Positions 21,715 through 35,451 of a stretch of DNA of 64,000 bases are shown piece after piece. Location of the stretch: NCBI GenBank assembly GCA_023105745.1, contig JALGQZ010000014.1, forward strand, positions 6,292,888-6,356,887, written 5' to 3'. Origin of the DNA: Austropuccinia psidii. Lineage: Eukaryota; Basidiomycota; Pucciniomycetes; Pucciniales; Sphaerophragmiaceae. Under the pieces are notes generated by a model. It worked only from the letters and a program-made list of their open reading frames with translations. It ran no database searches and had not been told where the DNA came from. The translations under genes and the position numbers were made by a program. Positions within the stretch are counted from its first letter, which is position 1. Each line of letters opens with the position of its first letter.

Positions 21715-24700
21715 TTTTAAGTAATTTCTCTGTATATCTGGATTAATCCATTGTGGCTCAATGATTTTTAGTCATTTTCTATTATATTATTCAGAATATT
21801 TCTGTAAATTTACCATGGTCAAGTTGTGGTTTGATCTTGAACTGTTTTTCACATACCTTTATTCCTTTTTTATTCTATTCTTTAAATGTCCTCTATCTTC
21901 CTTAAGAGTCAATATATTCCAAATTCTTCCTAGAGCTTCTGGAAAATTATTTTCCAGTAATCTGATTAGATTTTTTTATTTTCACCTTGTGGCTTGATCC
22001 TTTGACAAGCCTAGTAGTAAGCAGTTTGGGAGTGAATTTTGTATACAACAGAGTACATTTTCAATATAAAATCTTTTCTTTCATATTCCACCTACACAAA
22101 AACTAATCCAAATTACAAGTGTTCTTCTTACTGAAGGAATCAATCCTTCTAATCCAATCCACAAGCTGAGTCATACTGCATCATTAGGAAATAGTGTATA
22201 TTTTCCATTAAGCTTATTTCTTGAATGAATTTTCTTTATTTATCAAAATATTAATTATCATAGTGATATTCTTATTTGATTCATATATCCTATTACCTAA
22301 ATCTATTATTCATTTACTTTCATATATTTGGGCAAATAACCTTTATATTTTTGTATCAAAATTGAACTAATTTGGGGTTTTTGGAATTCAACCACAAAAT
22401 AAGCCATACATGTAAAATATCATGAACTAGGTGTGCTTTGAATTAAATAAAGTACAAATATCTCATACATTACTACATTCACTGCACATCTAGGATGTAT
22501 AATTACTATTCTTTACAGAACATTCAATACCCTTTCACAAATGAAGAAAAACCAGTACCTTACTAGCTTACACTACTATAAAATATTGATTTCTTTTTTT
22601 TGTAAAAAGACACAATGGTTTCCTGTTCTTTTAGGTGGAATTAATAAGTATAAAAAATCTGTAATATTACATAAAATGGTGCATTCCTAGCCCATATTGA
22701 ATCGATAGGAAGTCATTTTTCTTATTTCAACTTTAAATCAGATATTTATTGAGCTGAATGTATTGACTATTTGTCAAAGAAATTATCATGAATACAATAA
22801 TGACTATTAATCCCAAAATGATACCTGAAAAGTGGATAATAAACTAATAATTTTGAATTTACACCCCACTTTACCATCCCACACAGAATAGTTTGGTATT
22901 TCTTAACCAACTGACACCCAATTTTGACTTATTTTATTTGTTGCATATTCAATTGTTTTTACACCTAATTTTAATATTTATGGAGTCTCAGAGAACAAAT
23001 GTTTTTAATTATAAGGATAATGTCAAAAACAAACATTATTTATAAAAAAATAGCCTCATATTGGACACATCCTGAGATAGAAGTAGATATCACATCTATT
23101 TTAGAGTATTATTATTTATTGTTTTATTTAACCAAGAATTTAAACTTACATTATCAAGTGAATAATTTTCCTGATATATAATCAAAGCTAACTCAAAGAG
23201 ACAAATCAGAAAATGTTAAAACCAAATTTTAAATGATTGTATGAGGTATTTATGACCCTTTTCTTCAAAAAATAGCCAAAATTTCAATAGAGTGGTTTTT
23301 CTTTTATTAGAATTTTGGAAATTCAGGAAATATTATTCAATAATCAATTTAAATAATAGTAACCATAATAATACCCTATTTTAATAATGAAAATTCACAG
23401 AAGGGTAGTGAAAGAGATCAATACTTTGAGGGGATTATTAAGATTATCTTACTGAGGAAAGCTTGGGAATCAATATCTATATTCTAAATACATAATTACA
23501 TGAATATGAGGAGTTTAAATCAATTTAACTTCTTATAAGTAATATTTTAATACTGAATATTCATCAAATCAATTTGAGATTAAACAAATTACTACCTATA
23601 TGATATTCAGCAGAGAAGAAAACCAGTTCTTTGAGTTGATTTAAAGCATAGAGAACTCAATAAATTTAGCAATTACTTCACTTAATCGGCTAGCATGGAA
23701 ACAAATTTAAGTTTTCCTATTTTTTTCCCAAATCTTCAGGAGCTAAGTGAAAGAAATAGTGCGTAACATGAAATATATGCTGTATGATAAACAGCCCATC
23801 ATAGCTTACTAATAACACAGGCTATCCGATAAATTTCCTGAATTTTGTAGCTATATAAGTCCTCTTCAGAGCCCAAAAAGGATATAAATAGATGTCATCC
23901 TTGACTTTTCAATACTTTTTTTCTTATTACCAAAATATTTTCCACCCAAAAAGAGCTTAGCTGCTATACATTGTTTTTATATATTATTAGGCTCAAATTA
24001 AGACTTGAATTTTGTCAATAAAACAGTAATATCTTTTGTTTCTTTTGTTTGCTAATTATTTATCTAAACCTGAGATCAAAATCAGAGAAAAAGAATGACA
24101 TAAAAACTCCTCAGGTCATGATAAAAATAGGATATTATTGGAAAAATTCATTTAAAAAGAACATATAAATGTATTCATCTCATAAAATATAGCTTACCAA
24201 AATTTCCACTCACCTTAATGCTAAATGTTTTAGAAAAAACCTGTAATTTTGGTTTTTTTTATGCAATATCTCAAATATTCTTATTATAATATATAGCCCA
24301 AATTCTTTTATTACCTACAAATCAAATGTTATTGTCATATTAAAGCTTAATAATGGTCCAAAAAAGATTCATCTCTCATCTATATTGTACATTATTGAGC
24401 TGAAACCAGTGAAATGATATTTTCACAGATTTCCAATAGCACCATTTCCATCTATTTAGTATTTGAAGAGAATTTTCTTTATGGTTCATTTGTGTAACTA
24501 AGAGTCAAATCCATCTATTCTGCAATTTTAAGTAAGTATACCCTTGTAAAACTGGATTCACAACATGCCATTTGTAGAGCTATTGTGAAAATTTCATACA
24601 TACCTAAACTCAAAGGATCTTTTGAGCTCTTGAAAATAAATTTTGAAAAATATATCAAATCTTTAAAACTTATCTACCATTTTAAGACAATGGGTACTTT

Positions 24701-25108
24701 AGTCTCCTGAAATTTTCATATAGTTTCAAAGCTTCATATTTAATATTTTGGTATTAAAATAACCTAAAGAATAACTTACTCAAGGGATACTGATGTATTT
24801 CAAGATTTATTACCTCACAATATAGCTTATTGTGTGGTGATAATCAACTAAAGCACATATGGATAATTTTTATAGCCAAATTTGAGACCTGGAGTGTAAT
24901 TTATTCCTCCTTTTATGTTTTAAGAGCTCAAAACCTCTTCAAGCTCTCATTAATAATATCAAAGTAGAGCTCTTTCTCATTTAGATTCTCTAACCTCTGG
25001 CTATCATGACTTAGCTTTTCTAATACTGTCAATATATTTTTATGCTCAATTATCATCACTTTAACTATTCTGTTTAATTATACATAAATAATAATCTTCA
25101 TAAATTCA
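21715..25108. other. AT-rich stretch between two chromovirus copies, no gene seen
   Basis: No ORF with recognisable content. Around 23868-23905 GAGCCCAAAAAGGATATAAATAG resembles the promoter of the young LTR (GAGCCCAAAGAATATAAATA at 1083-1102), so part of this stretch may be a decayed LTR of a related family. I could not define its ends. Confidence 0.4.
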
Positions 25109-25113
25109 ATATC
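25109..25113. repeat. Left target-site duplication ATATC
   Basis: ATATC immediately before the 5' LTR is repeated exactly at 35104-35108 after the 3' LTR. Five bases is the usual Ty3/Gypsy duplication. Confidence 0.85.
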
Positions 25114-26903
25114 TGTGAGCCTTAGAGGTATTTTTATATACCCAAAAGACCACAAATAGCAAAATAAGATATAAATATAAATGAAATAAATTTATTTATA
25201 TTATCAAAATAAAAATTGAAATATAAATACAAATTTATATATAAAAATGAAAATTCAATTATAATTTAAAATAAAAAAAAATTACATTAAATTTTGAAAT
25301 TGTGAAAATGCATTTTTACTTGAAAAGATTAAGTAAAAATGAATTTTTAATAAAATCAATGAAATTAAAATATTTTTGGTAAAAAGTTACATAAAATATA
25401 TTATAAATTTTTTATCCAATAAATAAACTTAAGATAATTACTTTACCATTGGATTCCTCATGAAAAATAAGGTGGGGTCACCTTTGGGTAAAATTTCTGT
25501 AGCTCAACTCTAAATAAGCTTAAATTAAGTTTTTAGTATTTTCTGTACAAAACTTGAAAGTCCTAAGAACCTTAATTTAATTCACACCACATGTGGTGTC
25601 AACCATCAATTTTTTTGTTGAAATTGAGGTGTTGTGTGTAGCTTAGAAGTTATGAGAAATTGAAGTATTTTCAATTGAAATGTCAAAATTTGCACGTGTA
25701 TTACATAAGTGAACTGTAATTTACATATGAGGTATCAATTATTCAAGTTGTGTACTGTAAAAACTCATTTGAATTGTATGTGTAAATTAAAAGTGTATTA
25801 CATGATGAGGAATTAAAGAAAAAATAAATGGGAAAGATTAATTCTGGGGGTAAAAAGGAACTCTAGCTCCAAGGGGGAGCCAGACCCCAAAGTCCTTTCT
25901 GACAGGCGTGGGATTTCAAAATCCATGCAAAAGTTCATCACTTTTGGCCTGGAATTGAGTGACAGAGTCTGTGACTCAATTGATGATGAGGTTTTGATAC
26001 CAACCAGGGCAGTTTTAACTATTGCCAAGAGGGTAAAACTACCCTTAAGTTAAAACAATCTAATTAAAAACGGTTTTAACTTTTTTCTACAACTCTCACA
26101 CACATTCTGACGCGTTTTGAATGCTCTAGACCAGGTATAACTATAGTAATGGCTGATTTAAGGGTCTAAAATGGCTAAAACCAGGGTTCAATGATGCCAT
26201 AATTGGTTTTTCTGTTGTCAGAGTGTTTTCCACGACTGACAGGAGTAAATTTCACTTTTTGGAGTAAGAAAATTGATGGCTATAAAAGAATGTCTTCTTT
26301 GCCCCACTTTTCTCTTCATGTTAGAATCTTTTCCTTTTATAATTAGCTTAAACACTGTTAAACCAAAACAATAAAATATTACAACCACCCTTTTTAAATC
26401 ATTTTAAACTTTTAACCACATGAAAAATCATTACAATCATTGTTTGTAACTCTTATAATCATTTTTACCCCTTGAACCACCCCAAAAGTGAATTAAAGCA
26501 TCTTTCATCACTGTTAAATTTGTCACTTTGTTTCCAAATTCACTCTGATCACTTTTGGGCTTGTTTTCTCTTTGAATATCTTCCTAAAGAATTTTTCCTT
26601 TGATTAATTGCTTGAATTTCTTTGCTCAATTAATTCCAATTGAAATTTCTCTTGAAGAAATTTCTTTTGTAGCATTAAATATCTTTTGTAGAGTATTTTT
26701 GGATAACTTTTTATTGTTGGTAAAACAATAAATCTTCATAATATTATTTTTTTATACTTATAGAGTTAAAAACTATAAATTTGGCATGTTTTCTCTTAAA
26801 AATACTATTTCTTACTATTTTTAATTATATTTCACCTTATAAAAATTTTGAGGACAGGAAAATTACTTGATTTTTAATCAAAGTTTCATATCCACACCTT
26901 ACA
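25114..26903 (+). repeat. 5' LTR of the plus-strand chromovirus
   Basis: Starts TGTGAGCCTTAGAGG and ends CACACCTTACA, 1790 bp. Its TATAAAAG promoter motif is at 26281-26288. It differs from the 3' LTR at many scattered bases and short indels. Confidence 0.92.
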
Positions 26904-26905
26904 TT

Positions 26906-26918
26906 TGGGGGCCCAGCC
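26906..26918 (+). other. Primer-binding site of the plus-strand chromovirus
   Basis: TGGGGGCCCAGCC two bases after the LTR end, identical to the minus-strand sibling (19981-19969). Confidence 0.68.
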
Positions 26919-27128
26919 ATGATATTTTACCTGTGACATCATTCTTTACTCTTTTTTGGATCTTTTTTCTCATATTGCAAAATTTAAAAACATATAAAAA
27001 ATACAAATAATTTAAAAAATCCATAAAAAATAACCTTTTTCATATTATAAGTGAGGCTTTGTTTTTTCATTTCTCCCTTGAAAAGGTCCTTTTTTTAACT
27101 TAATCAATTCGCTTTTTCATTAATTTTA

Positions 27129-29580
27129 GTGTCTGACAACGTAGGACAAGAAAATATTGAAACAGCCTCAACAGTAACAAGCATTATTCCTGAAAGTACT
27201 GTGAATTCTGACCATAATAGTACAGTTATTATAACTCAGAATAATCAACCTGAACCAATTTCTTCTGAATTAATCAACTTGGATATAAGTAATACCCTTC
27301 AGAAAGCAAATAATTTGGCAAATAGTAAGTTTTTTGACGTAAAATTACTATTTTCAAGCTTTTTAATCATAAATATGCCTTCAACAATATCAGGAGCCAG
27401 CTATAACCCCTCAAGCAGCTCCCAAAAAGGTCATAGACATTATTGTGGCAGAAGCCAATCAGCTACAGTAGGACAAGGGTCAGTTGATGACCTCCAAATT
27501 AATAGATTATGTCATTTTGAAGCTGATAATACTATTTTACCTTCAAACAGAGCTGACACCACCACAAGAAGCCTCAGTGAACATCTAAAAAGCCAGCCAG
27601 AAGGCTTACAACAATGCATTGCAGCACAAAGAATACCAGATCCCTGCAGATCTGTGGAAAAACTGCATGAATTCTTACCTGACTGTGCAAAAATTGCTGG
27701 TCCATCCCAACACTTGCAAGTTACTCAATGGATGGCATCCATTGATGGAAAAGAAGAAAATGATTCTTTTAACAGCAGAATGGAGTAAAATCAACCCTCC
27801 ACCACCCAAGCAAGTGCCAAAAACAGCCTCAATAGCCAGCAGCAGCAATTCCAATGTGAAAAAGCAGCCACAAGGGCAAAGGCAAGGCACCATCCACAAA
27901 ACCTTACAGCCAGGGCTACAGGATGCCATGGAAAATGTATTTCAGATGGCCAGAACAATGATGGAGTTACAGAAAAAGGAGGAGGACAGATTAAAATATC
28001 AGAAATGATTTCTAATATCTTTGATTCTATCCCAGAATTGTATGAAGCTATAAATGATGTAAAAACTCCTTTTTCTGATAAAAATTCATCCATTTGTAGC
28101 AATCTTAAAACAAACAACTTAAGTCTGAGCCAAATAAATGAGACACTTGTGTGTTTTGAAAAAGCTTTAAGAACAATTAAAACTTCCAAAAATAAAAATT
28201 CATTTGGAAATCAATTAAATTAACAATCTGCCATTATTAAAGAATTCACAGACAAATATTCTAAATTAAATATTGATTGTGTAATTGAAACAAGAATAAA
28301 ACAAGCCATAAGTACTATCAAAGAAGAGAATAGAAGTTTCCTTGAGAATATTTCAAAATAATTTACTGAAGTAAAGACATATGCAATTGCCTTGAAGAAG
28401 TGTTTTGACACCTCACAAGAGGAAATATCAAAATTAACAAAGAAGTTGAATCAAATTACTGCTGATAATACTAGACAAACAGAACTATGGCAAGAGTTAA
28501 CACAAACAAAAGATAATCATAAAGCTAATTTAATGAGTTCAATACAAATTCTACAACATGAATTCAGAAATTCCCAAAGGTGCAACAATAGTAAAATGAA
28601 TGATATTGAACAATTACTTCACACCTTACCAAGAATGTCTACACCTTTGAATCAGAATGAGGGCACAATAATTCCAAATCCACAAGTATTGGAGGCTGAA
28701 AACTCACAGTTGAAAAATGAATTTTCCACATCTTTTCATAACTTGGAACCATCAATGGGCCAAGCACTTTTAAAAGAAGTACCAAAACTTCAAGAATGGC
28801 CTCACTTCAGTGGTGAAGGAGAATATGACCATATGGAATTAATCAGAGGTATTGACATGATTAAAGAAGATTTTGAATTACCAGACATATTGGTAACAGC
28901 CAGGTTTAACACCTTATTTACCAAATAAGCTCACAGATGGTATATCAAATTGAGACAAGCACATGGACACCAAAGTTGGACTTGGTGGAAAACCCAAATT
29001 ATCAACAAATGGGCCAATGATGCTTGGAGGCTTAAAGTGGAAACAGCCTTTTAATCTTCCAAATTTAATGCTGATAAAGACAAAGCTGTACCATGGTTTT
29101 GCCAACAGAAATACAGATTAACAGCATTGTATCCTGACATGTCAGAATTTATGATCCACACAAAGATTCTGAGACAATGTGGAGGTGACTTAGAGCATGC
29201 TGTCAAAAGCAGGACTACTGAACAATCTTCAGCAGAAGATATTATTAATATATCAGAAGAAGTAACCACCAGAACCAGAATTAGTTCTAGTAGTGTGAAT
29301 CTCAAAACAAGGTTTAACACACCTTGGAAAGATTCTGTGAACAAAAATTCCAAATAAAATTCTAATAATGTTAAGTATAAATTTGCAGATATAATCAGAA
29401 AGTGCTATATTTGCGCAAGCACCACCCACTTAGCCAATACATTTCCAAAGAGGGGTAAAATCAATGAAATTGACATTGAAAAAGGACCTGATTTTGAAGA
29501 AGAGGATAATATTGAAGAAAATTCAGATGATAAGTCATCAATATTTTCTGAATCTTCAAGAGATATAGAAAATATCAATT
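27129..29580 (+). pseudogene. Broken gag of the plus-strand chromovirus
   Basis: Pieces: an N-terminal frame (27129-27788), an overlapping second frame (27619-28008), a coiled-coil part (28005-28223 and following), a capsid-like segment (28392-28928) that runs through a TAA at 28926 into HRWYIKLRQ, WTWWKTQIINKW and later ILRQCGGDLEHAV (to about 29357), and a zinc knuckle at about 29404. The knuckle reads CYICASTTHLANTF, with the fourth ligand Cys changed to Phe. GTAAGT at 27325 may be an intron donor. No intact protein can be made. Confidence 0.82.
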
Positions 29581-29594
29581 CTACTTTTTAAATC

Positions 29595-32500
29595 ATGGAG
29601 TCTTATTCCCACTTGCCACAATTAAGCAATGGTCAACTTTGTTTGTCAAAATTTCAAGATGCACAACTTATTAAAACCAAACAAATCAGGGGAAAAGGTT
29701 ATACAGCTTGTAGCTCCTGTATAACAGAAGTGGTAATTGACAACAATCCCACTAAACCTTTACTTGACCCAGGAGCCTTATGCTCTTGTGTTGGAAAATC
29801 TTTTCTTAAGACTTGTGTACCAAATTTTGAAGACCAAGTTTTACCAATTGATGGCATAAAGTTCAATAGTGCAAGTAATCCAATGAAAGCATTGGAAAGA
29901 TTTGAGACCAATGTAATATTTCCACATATTAATGGAAATTTAATAATCACTGTTGAATTTGTTGTTATGGAAGATTGCTCTAGTACCCATTGTATATTGG
30001 GAAATGACTATTTGATCATGTATGGGATAGACTTACATAACAAAAAAGACAGATACTTGACTATTGGAGACAATAAGCATCAAACATTTTCCTTTTTACC
30101 ATTTAAAATACAAATTACAGTAAGTAAAGTAGCACAAGTCAACCTAGAGCTGGAAAGATTCAAATTTGAACAGTTAAATGAAGCTGAAATAAGCCTTCAT
30201 TTGACTGATAGTCAAGAAAATGAACTTTCTTCCCTTTTATATTACCACAAAGAAGCATTTTCATCAGGAAAAGAACCTTTGGGGGCAATTATTGGTCATG
30301 AAGTTGACATCATCCTTAATATTGAGAGACCTTATCCACCACTCTTAATAGGACCTGCATATCCAGCAAGTCCCAAATCAAGAGAAGCTCTAGAAATTCA
30401 TATTAAAGAGCTTCTAGACCTTGGTGTAATAAGAAAGGCTGGCCATAATGAGGAAGTAGAAATAACTATACCAGTCATAGTGGCATGGCATAATGGAAAC
30501 TCTATGATGGTTGGGGACTTTAGAGCTCTGAACACTTACACTGTTCCAGACAGGTACCCAATACCAAAAATCCAAATTTTCATTACCCAGATATCTCAAG
30601 AAGTGTATATAACCACTATGGATGCCCTTAAAGGATTTCATCAAAATTTGGTGACACCAAGGGAAAGAAAATACTTAAGAATCATTGTTCATTGTGGAGT
30701 ATATGAATATTTGAGGATGCCTTTTGGTATCAAGAATGCACCTTCACACTTCCAAAGAATTATGAATGAAATCTTCCCTGAAGAACTTCCAGAAGGATGG
30801 TTAATCATTTACATTGATGACATTGTTGTCTGTTCCAAACCTTGGGAAGAACATATGAACAGATTATCCAGAGTTTTGACAAAAATCCAATCTGTGAACG
30901 TGAAAATTTCCTTAAAGAAATGCCATTTTGGATTTAAAGAACTTAAATAACTGGGACATGTAGTATCTGGTTTATCCCATTGAATTGACAAAAACAAGGT
31001 TGCAGCAGTATTGCTGAAACCCATGCCTCAAAACAAGAAAGAAATTCAGTCATTTTTAGGGTTTTCAGGATATTACCGGAAACATATTAAAGATTTTGCA
31101 TCCATAGCAAGACATCTTTATAAATTATGTGACAAAGACACAGTATTTGAAATGACTGTTGACAGAGTCAAAGCCTTTGAATCTTTGAGACAAGCCTTGA
31201 CCACTTCTCCACTCTTACTGATGCCAGACTTTAAGCTGCCTTTTAAGCTTTATATTGATGCATCAAGAGATGGGCTTGGTGCTGCACTTCATCAAGTCCA
31301 GATTATCAATGATAAACCTGTGGAAGGACCCATATGCTTCATATCCAGGCAAATTAAACCAGCTGAAGCAAGATATGGAGCCAGTCAAATGGAATTCTTA
31401 TGTCTTTTCTGGGCCTTGGAAAATCTAAACTACTTTCTAGAAGGATTTGTTTTTGAAGTAATAACAGATTGTACCGCTGTTAAGTCACTTTTAAAACATG
31501 AAGACTCCTAACAGGCATATACTCAGATGGCAAATAGCCATACAAGAGTATAGGGGCAATATAACCATTGTTCATAAAGATGGGAATATTCATAAAATTG
31601 CAAATGGACTGAGCAGATGGCCATTACCAAATAATATTGATAATCCTGCTTATTTTCCAGAGGAAGCTTCCCCACAAATACCCACAGAAGGAATCAGTGT
31701 TACAGACCTGAGCACCACCTTCTTTGAGGGGGTAAGAAACAGTTATACTGAGGACAAAAATTGTAGCATTTTATGCCAATTACTTACTAAGGACTGTAAA
31801 GACAATTCTTTGATACATGCATTAGGTGAGATATGGAGAAAATCATATGATGAAGGAAGATTCCACTTACTGGATGGTATAATTTACCACAGAACTAAGC
31901 ATACATGTGTCATGACAGTTGTGGACAGGTCCTGAATCAATATTGTACTTAAAGAATTCCATGACAGCCCTTTCTCAGGACATCTGTCTGAGGACAGAAC
32001 AAGAGAAAAAGTAAAAACCTGCATATGGTGGCCAATGTGGCAGAAAGATGTGGCAGAGTATTTCAAAACCTATGACAGATGTCAAAAAGCAAATAAATCC
32101 ACTGGCAAAAGACTTTGAAATATGATCAAGATCCAAGAACCCAGCAGACCTTGGGAAATTTTCCATATGGATTGGGTAACTAGCCTGCCACCAGGGGGTG
32201 ACAGAAGTTATAATGCTTGCCTAGTAATTTCTGACAGATTTAGTAAGACTCCAATCTTTCTACCATGTCACAAAGATGATACAGCCATGGATACAGCTCT
32301 TCTGATATGGAATAGAGTAGTATCATGGACTGGCATATTCACAAACATCATTAGTGACAGAGATCCCAAATTCACCTCAGCACTATGGACAAATCTTCAC
32401 CAACTATTTGGGACAAAATTATCCTTCTCTACAGCCTACCACCCACAAACTGATGGTTTGGCTGAAAGGATGATCCAGACCTTAGAAGATATGGTAAGAA

Positions 32501-33269
32501 GATTTTGTGCATATGGCCTTGAATTTAAATATTGTGATGTATTTACCCATGATTGGTGTACTTTTTTACCCGAACTAGAATTGGCATATAAGACATCTGT
32601 TCATGCCAGTACCAATCAAACTCCTGCTATTCTAGAGAAAGGATGGAATTCCAAATTACCTCAAGATTCCTTGAGGAAAGAATTGGTTGAAATACATCCT
32701 ACAGCTGCTAGCTTCAAAGGAGTTATATACAAAGCTAGAAAGCATGCAGTGAGGTGCATGGAAGACTTTTTTGCATATGCTAAGGACAAATGGGACAAAT
32801 CACATGCCACTCCAGATTTCAAAGTGGGAGATTTAGTACTTTTATCCACCACTAACTTCAATAATATCAAAGGGTGTAAAAAGCTCAAATATTCCTTTGC
32901 AGGACCTTCTGTTATTAAGGCCCTCCATGGAGAAAATGCTGTTAAAGTAGAACTATCTGAAGAACTCAACAATAAGCATCCTACATTTCCAGAAAGCTTG
33001 ATAAAGCCATATAAATCTAAATTTGCTGGAAATTTCTTTTGAGGAATGAAGTTCCCCAAATTATACCCCCTATTGATTCATCTGGCATCAAGGAGATTAC
33101 CAAAGTTCTCAAAGAAAGAAAGTTGAGAACCAATAAAGTAAGGGAATACCTTGTTAGGTACAGTGACCCAGCTTGTGAAGATGAATGGTTAGCAGAAAAG
33201 GGCATACCTGAAGCTACTAAACTTCTCAGAAGGTTCAGAAACACCAGAAATAACAATATTACAAAGTAA
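29595..33269 (+). pseudogene. Broken pol of the plus-strand chromovirus (PR-RT-RH-IN-chromodomain)
   Basis: 29595-30950: a retropepsin-like segment with LLDPGA (Pro where Thr/Ser is usual), then an RT with MPFGIKNAPSHFQR and an intact YIDD. Stops follow at 30948 and about 30981. 31011-31511: RNase H (LYIDAS). A frameshift near 31495 leads into 31498-31935. Stops at 31936 and about 32116 break the integrase zinc domain, where one Cys is Tyr (TYDRC). 32122-33042: integrase core with MDWVTS, SDRDPKF and YHPQTDGLAERM. After a further shift, 33039-33269 holds the chromodomain (EYLVRYSDPACEDEWL). It is recognisable in full but not expressible. Confidence 0.92.
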
Positions 33270-33292
33270 TATTCCTCTTTAGGGGGAGGGAA

Positions 33293-35103
33293 TCTGAGTC
33301 TTAGAGGTATTTTTATATACCCAAAAGACCACAAATAACAAAATAAGATATAAATAGAAATAAAATGTATTTATTTATATTATCAAAATGAAAATTGAAA
33401 TATAAATACAAATTCATATATAAAAATGAAAATTTAATTATAATTTAAAATAAAAAAAAATTACATTAAATTTTGAAATTGCGAAAATGCATTTTTACTT
33501 GAGAAAATTAAGTAAGAATGAATTTTTAATAAAATCAATGAAATTGAAATATTTTTGGTAAAAAGTTTCATAAAATATATTCTAAATTTTTATCCAATAA
33601 ACAAACTTAAGAAAATTACTTCACCATTGGATTCCTCATAAAAAATAAGGTGGGGTCACCTCTGGGTAAAATTTCTGTAACTCAACTCTAAATAAGCTTA
33701 AATTAAGTTTTTAGTATCTTCTGTACAAAAGTTGAAAATCCTCACAACCTTAATTTAATTAACGCCACATGTGGTTTTGACCATCAATTTTTGTGTTAAA
33801 ATTGAGGTGTTGTGTGTAGTTTAGAAGTTATGAGAAATTGAAGTATTTTCAATTGAAATTTCAAAACCTGCCCGTGTATTACATAAGTGAACTGTAGTTT
33901 ACATATGGGATATTAATTATTACAGTTGTGTACTGTAAAAACTCAATTGAATTGTATGTGTAAATTACAAGTGTATTACATGATGAGGAATTAAAGAAAA
34001 AATAAATTGGAAAGATAAATTCTGGGGGGAAAAAGGAACTCTAGCTCCAAGGGGGAGCCAGACCCCCAAAGTCCTTGCTGACAGGCATGGGATGTCAAAA
34101 TTTGTGCAAAAGTTCATTACTTTTGGCCTGGAATTGAGTCACAGGGTCTGTGACTCAATTGATGATGAGGTTTTGATACCAACCAGGGCAGTTTTAACTA
34201 TTTCCAAGAGGGTAAAACTACCCTTAAGGTAAAACAATCTTAGTAATAAGGGTTTTAACTGTTTTCTAAAGCTTTTACACACATTCTGACGTGTTTTTAA
34301 GGCTCTAGACCAGGTATTACCATAGTAATGGCTGATTTAAGGGTCTAAAATGGCTAAAACCAGCCCTTTTTGGTCTAAACCAGGGTTCAATGATTCCATA
34401 ATTAGTTTTTCTGTTGTCAGAGTGTTTTCCACGACTGACAAGAGTAAATTTTACTTTTGGAGTAAGAGAATTTATGGCTATAAAAGAATGTCTTCTTTGC
34501 CCCACTTTTCTCTTCATGTTAGAATCTTTTCCTGTTATAATTAGTTTAAACACTGTCAAACCAAATCAGTGAAAGATTCCAACCACCCTTTTAAAATCAT
34601 TTTGAACCTTTTAAACACATGAAAAAATCATTATAATCATTTTTTGTAACTCTTATAATCATTTTTACCGCTTGAACCACCCCAAAAGTGAATTAAAGCA
34701 TCTTTCATCACTGTTAACTTTGTCACTTTGTTTCCAAATTCACTCTGGTCACTTTTGGGTGTGTTTTCTCTTTAAATATCTTTTTAAATACTTTTTTCTT
34801 TAATTAATTTCTTGCAGCTCTTTGCTCAATTAATTCCAATTGAAATCGCTCTTGAAGAAATCTCTTTTGTAGCCTTAAATATCTCTTGTAGAGTATTTTT
34901 GGATAACTTTTTATTGTTGGTAAAACAATAAATCTTTATAATATCATTGTTTTATACTTATAAAGCTAAAAACAATAGATTTTGCATGTTTTCTTTTAAA
35001 AATACTATTTCTTAGTATTTTTAATTATATCTCACCTTATACAAATTTTGAGGACAGGAAAAGTACTTGATTTTTAATCAAAGTTTCATATTCACACCTT
35101 ACA
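33293..35103 (+). repeat. 3' LTR of the plus-strand chromovirus
   Basis: 1811 bp, ends CACACCTTACA. The terminal TG has mutated to TC (TCTGAGTCTTAGAGG versus TGTGAGCC in the 5' LTR). TATAAAAG is at 34479-34486. The preceding purine tract is AGGGGGAGGGAA. Confidence 0.92.
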
Positions 35104-35108
35104 ATATC
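35104..35108. repeat. Right target-site duplication ATATC
   Basis: Exact repeat of 25109-25113. From here to 35451 I see only AT-rich sequence without a gene. Confidence 0.85.
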
Positions 35109-35451
35109 AAAAATAAATTTTTATTATTCTGACCAGGTGAAATTACATATATTAGTTAATCTAACAGTATTGTATATATATTTATCCCAAATCACACTCT
35201 TATTAAGCTTTCATTAATACTAGCCAAAAGAGGCTTAATTTATATCTTACATTTATCTCATATGAAAGAATGTATATAATCCTCAAAATAATTTTAACTC
35301 CCCTCAGAAGACGATTTTAAGTATTGTAAAATAATGATACTAATAGTATCATTTTTAGAAGCAGGAGCACGCTCATTGTTCTTCAAAACTCATCATCATT
35401 AAAAAATAGCTCTAAATGTCAAAGTTCCATCATAAAAACAGTGTTTTTTTC

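Larger units (their letters stand above)
25114..35103 (+). mobile_element. Complete but inactive Ty3/Gypsy chromovirus
   Basis: Both LTRs, primer-binding site, gag, protease, RT, RNase H, integrase, chromodomain and polypurine tract (33281-33292) are present in the usual order over 9990 bp. ATATC duplications flank it. Frames are broken by several stops and shifts, and the LTRs have diverged, so it is old. The C-terminal chromodomain identifies the chromovirus clade, whose integrases direct insertion to modified histones. Confidence 0.93.
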
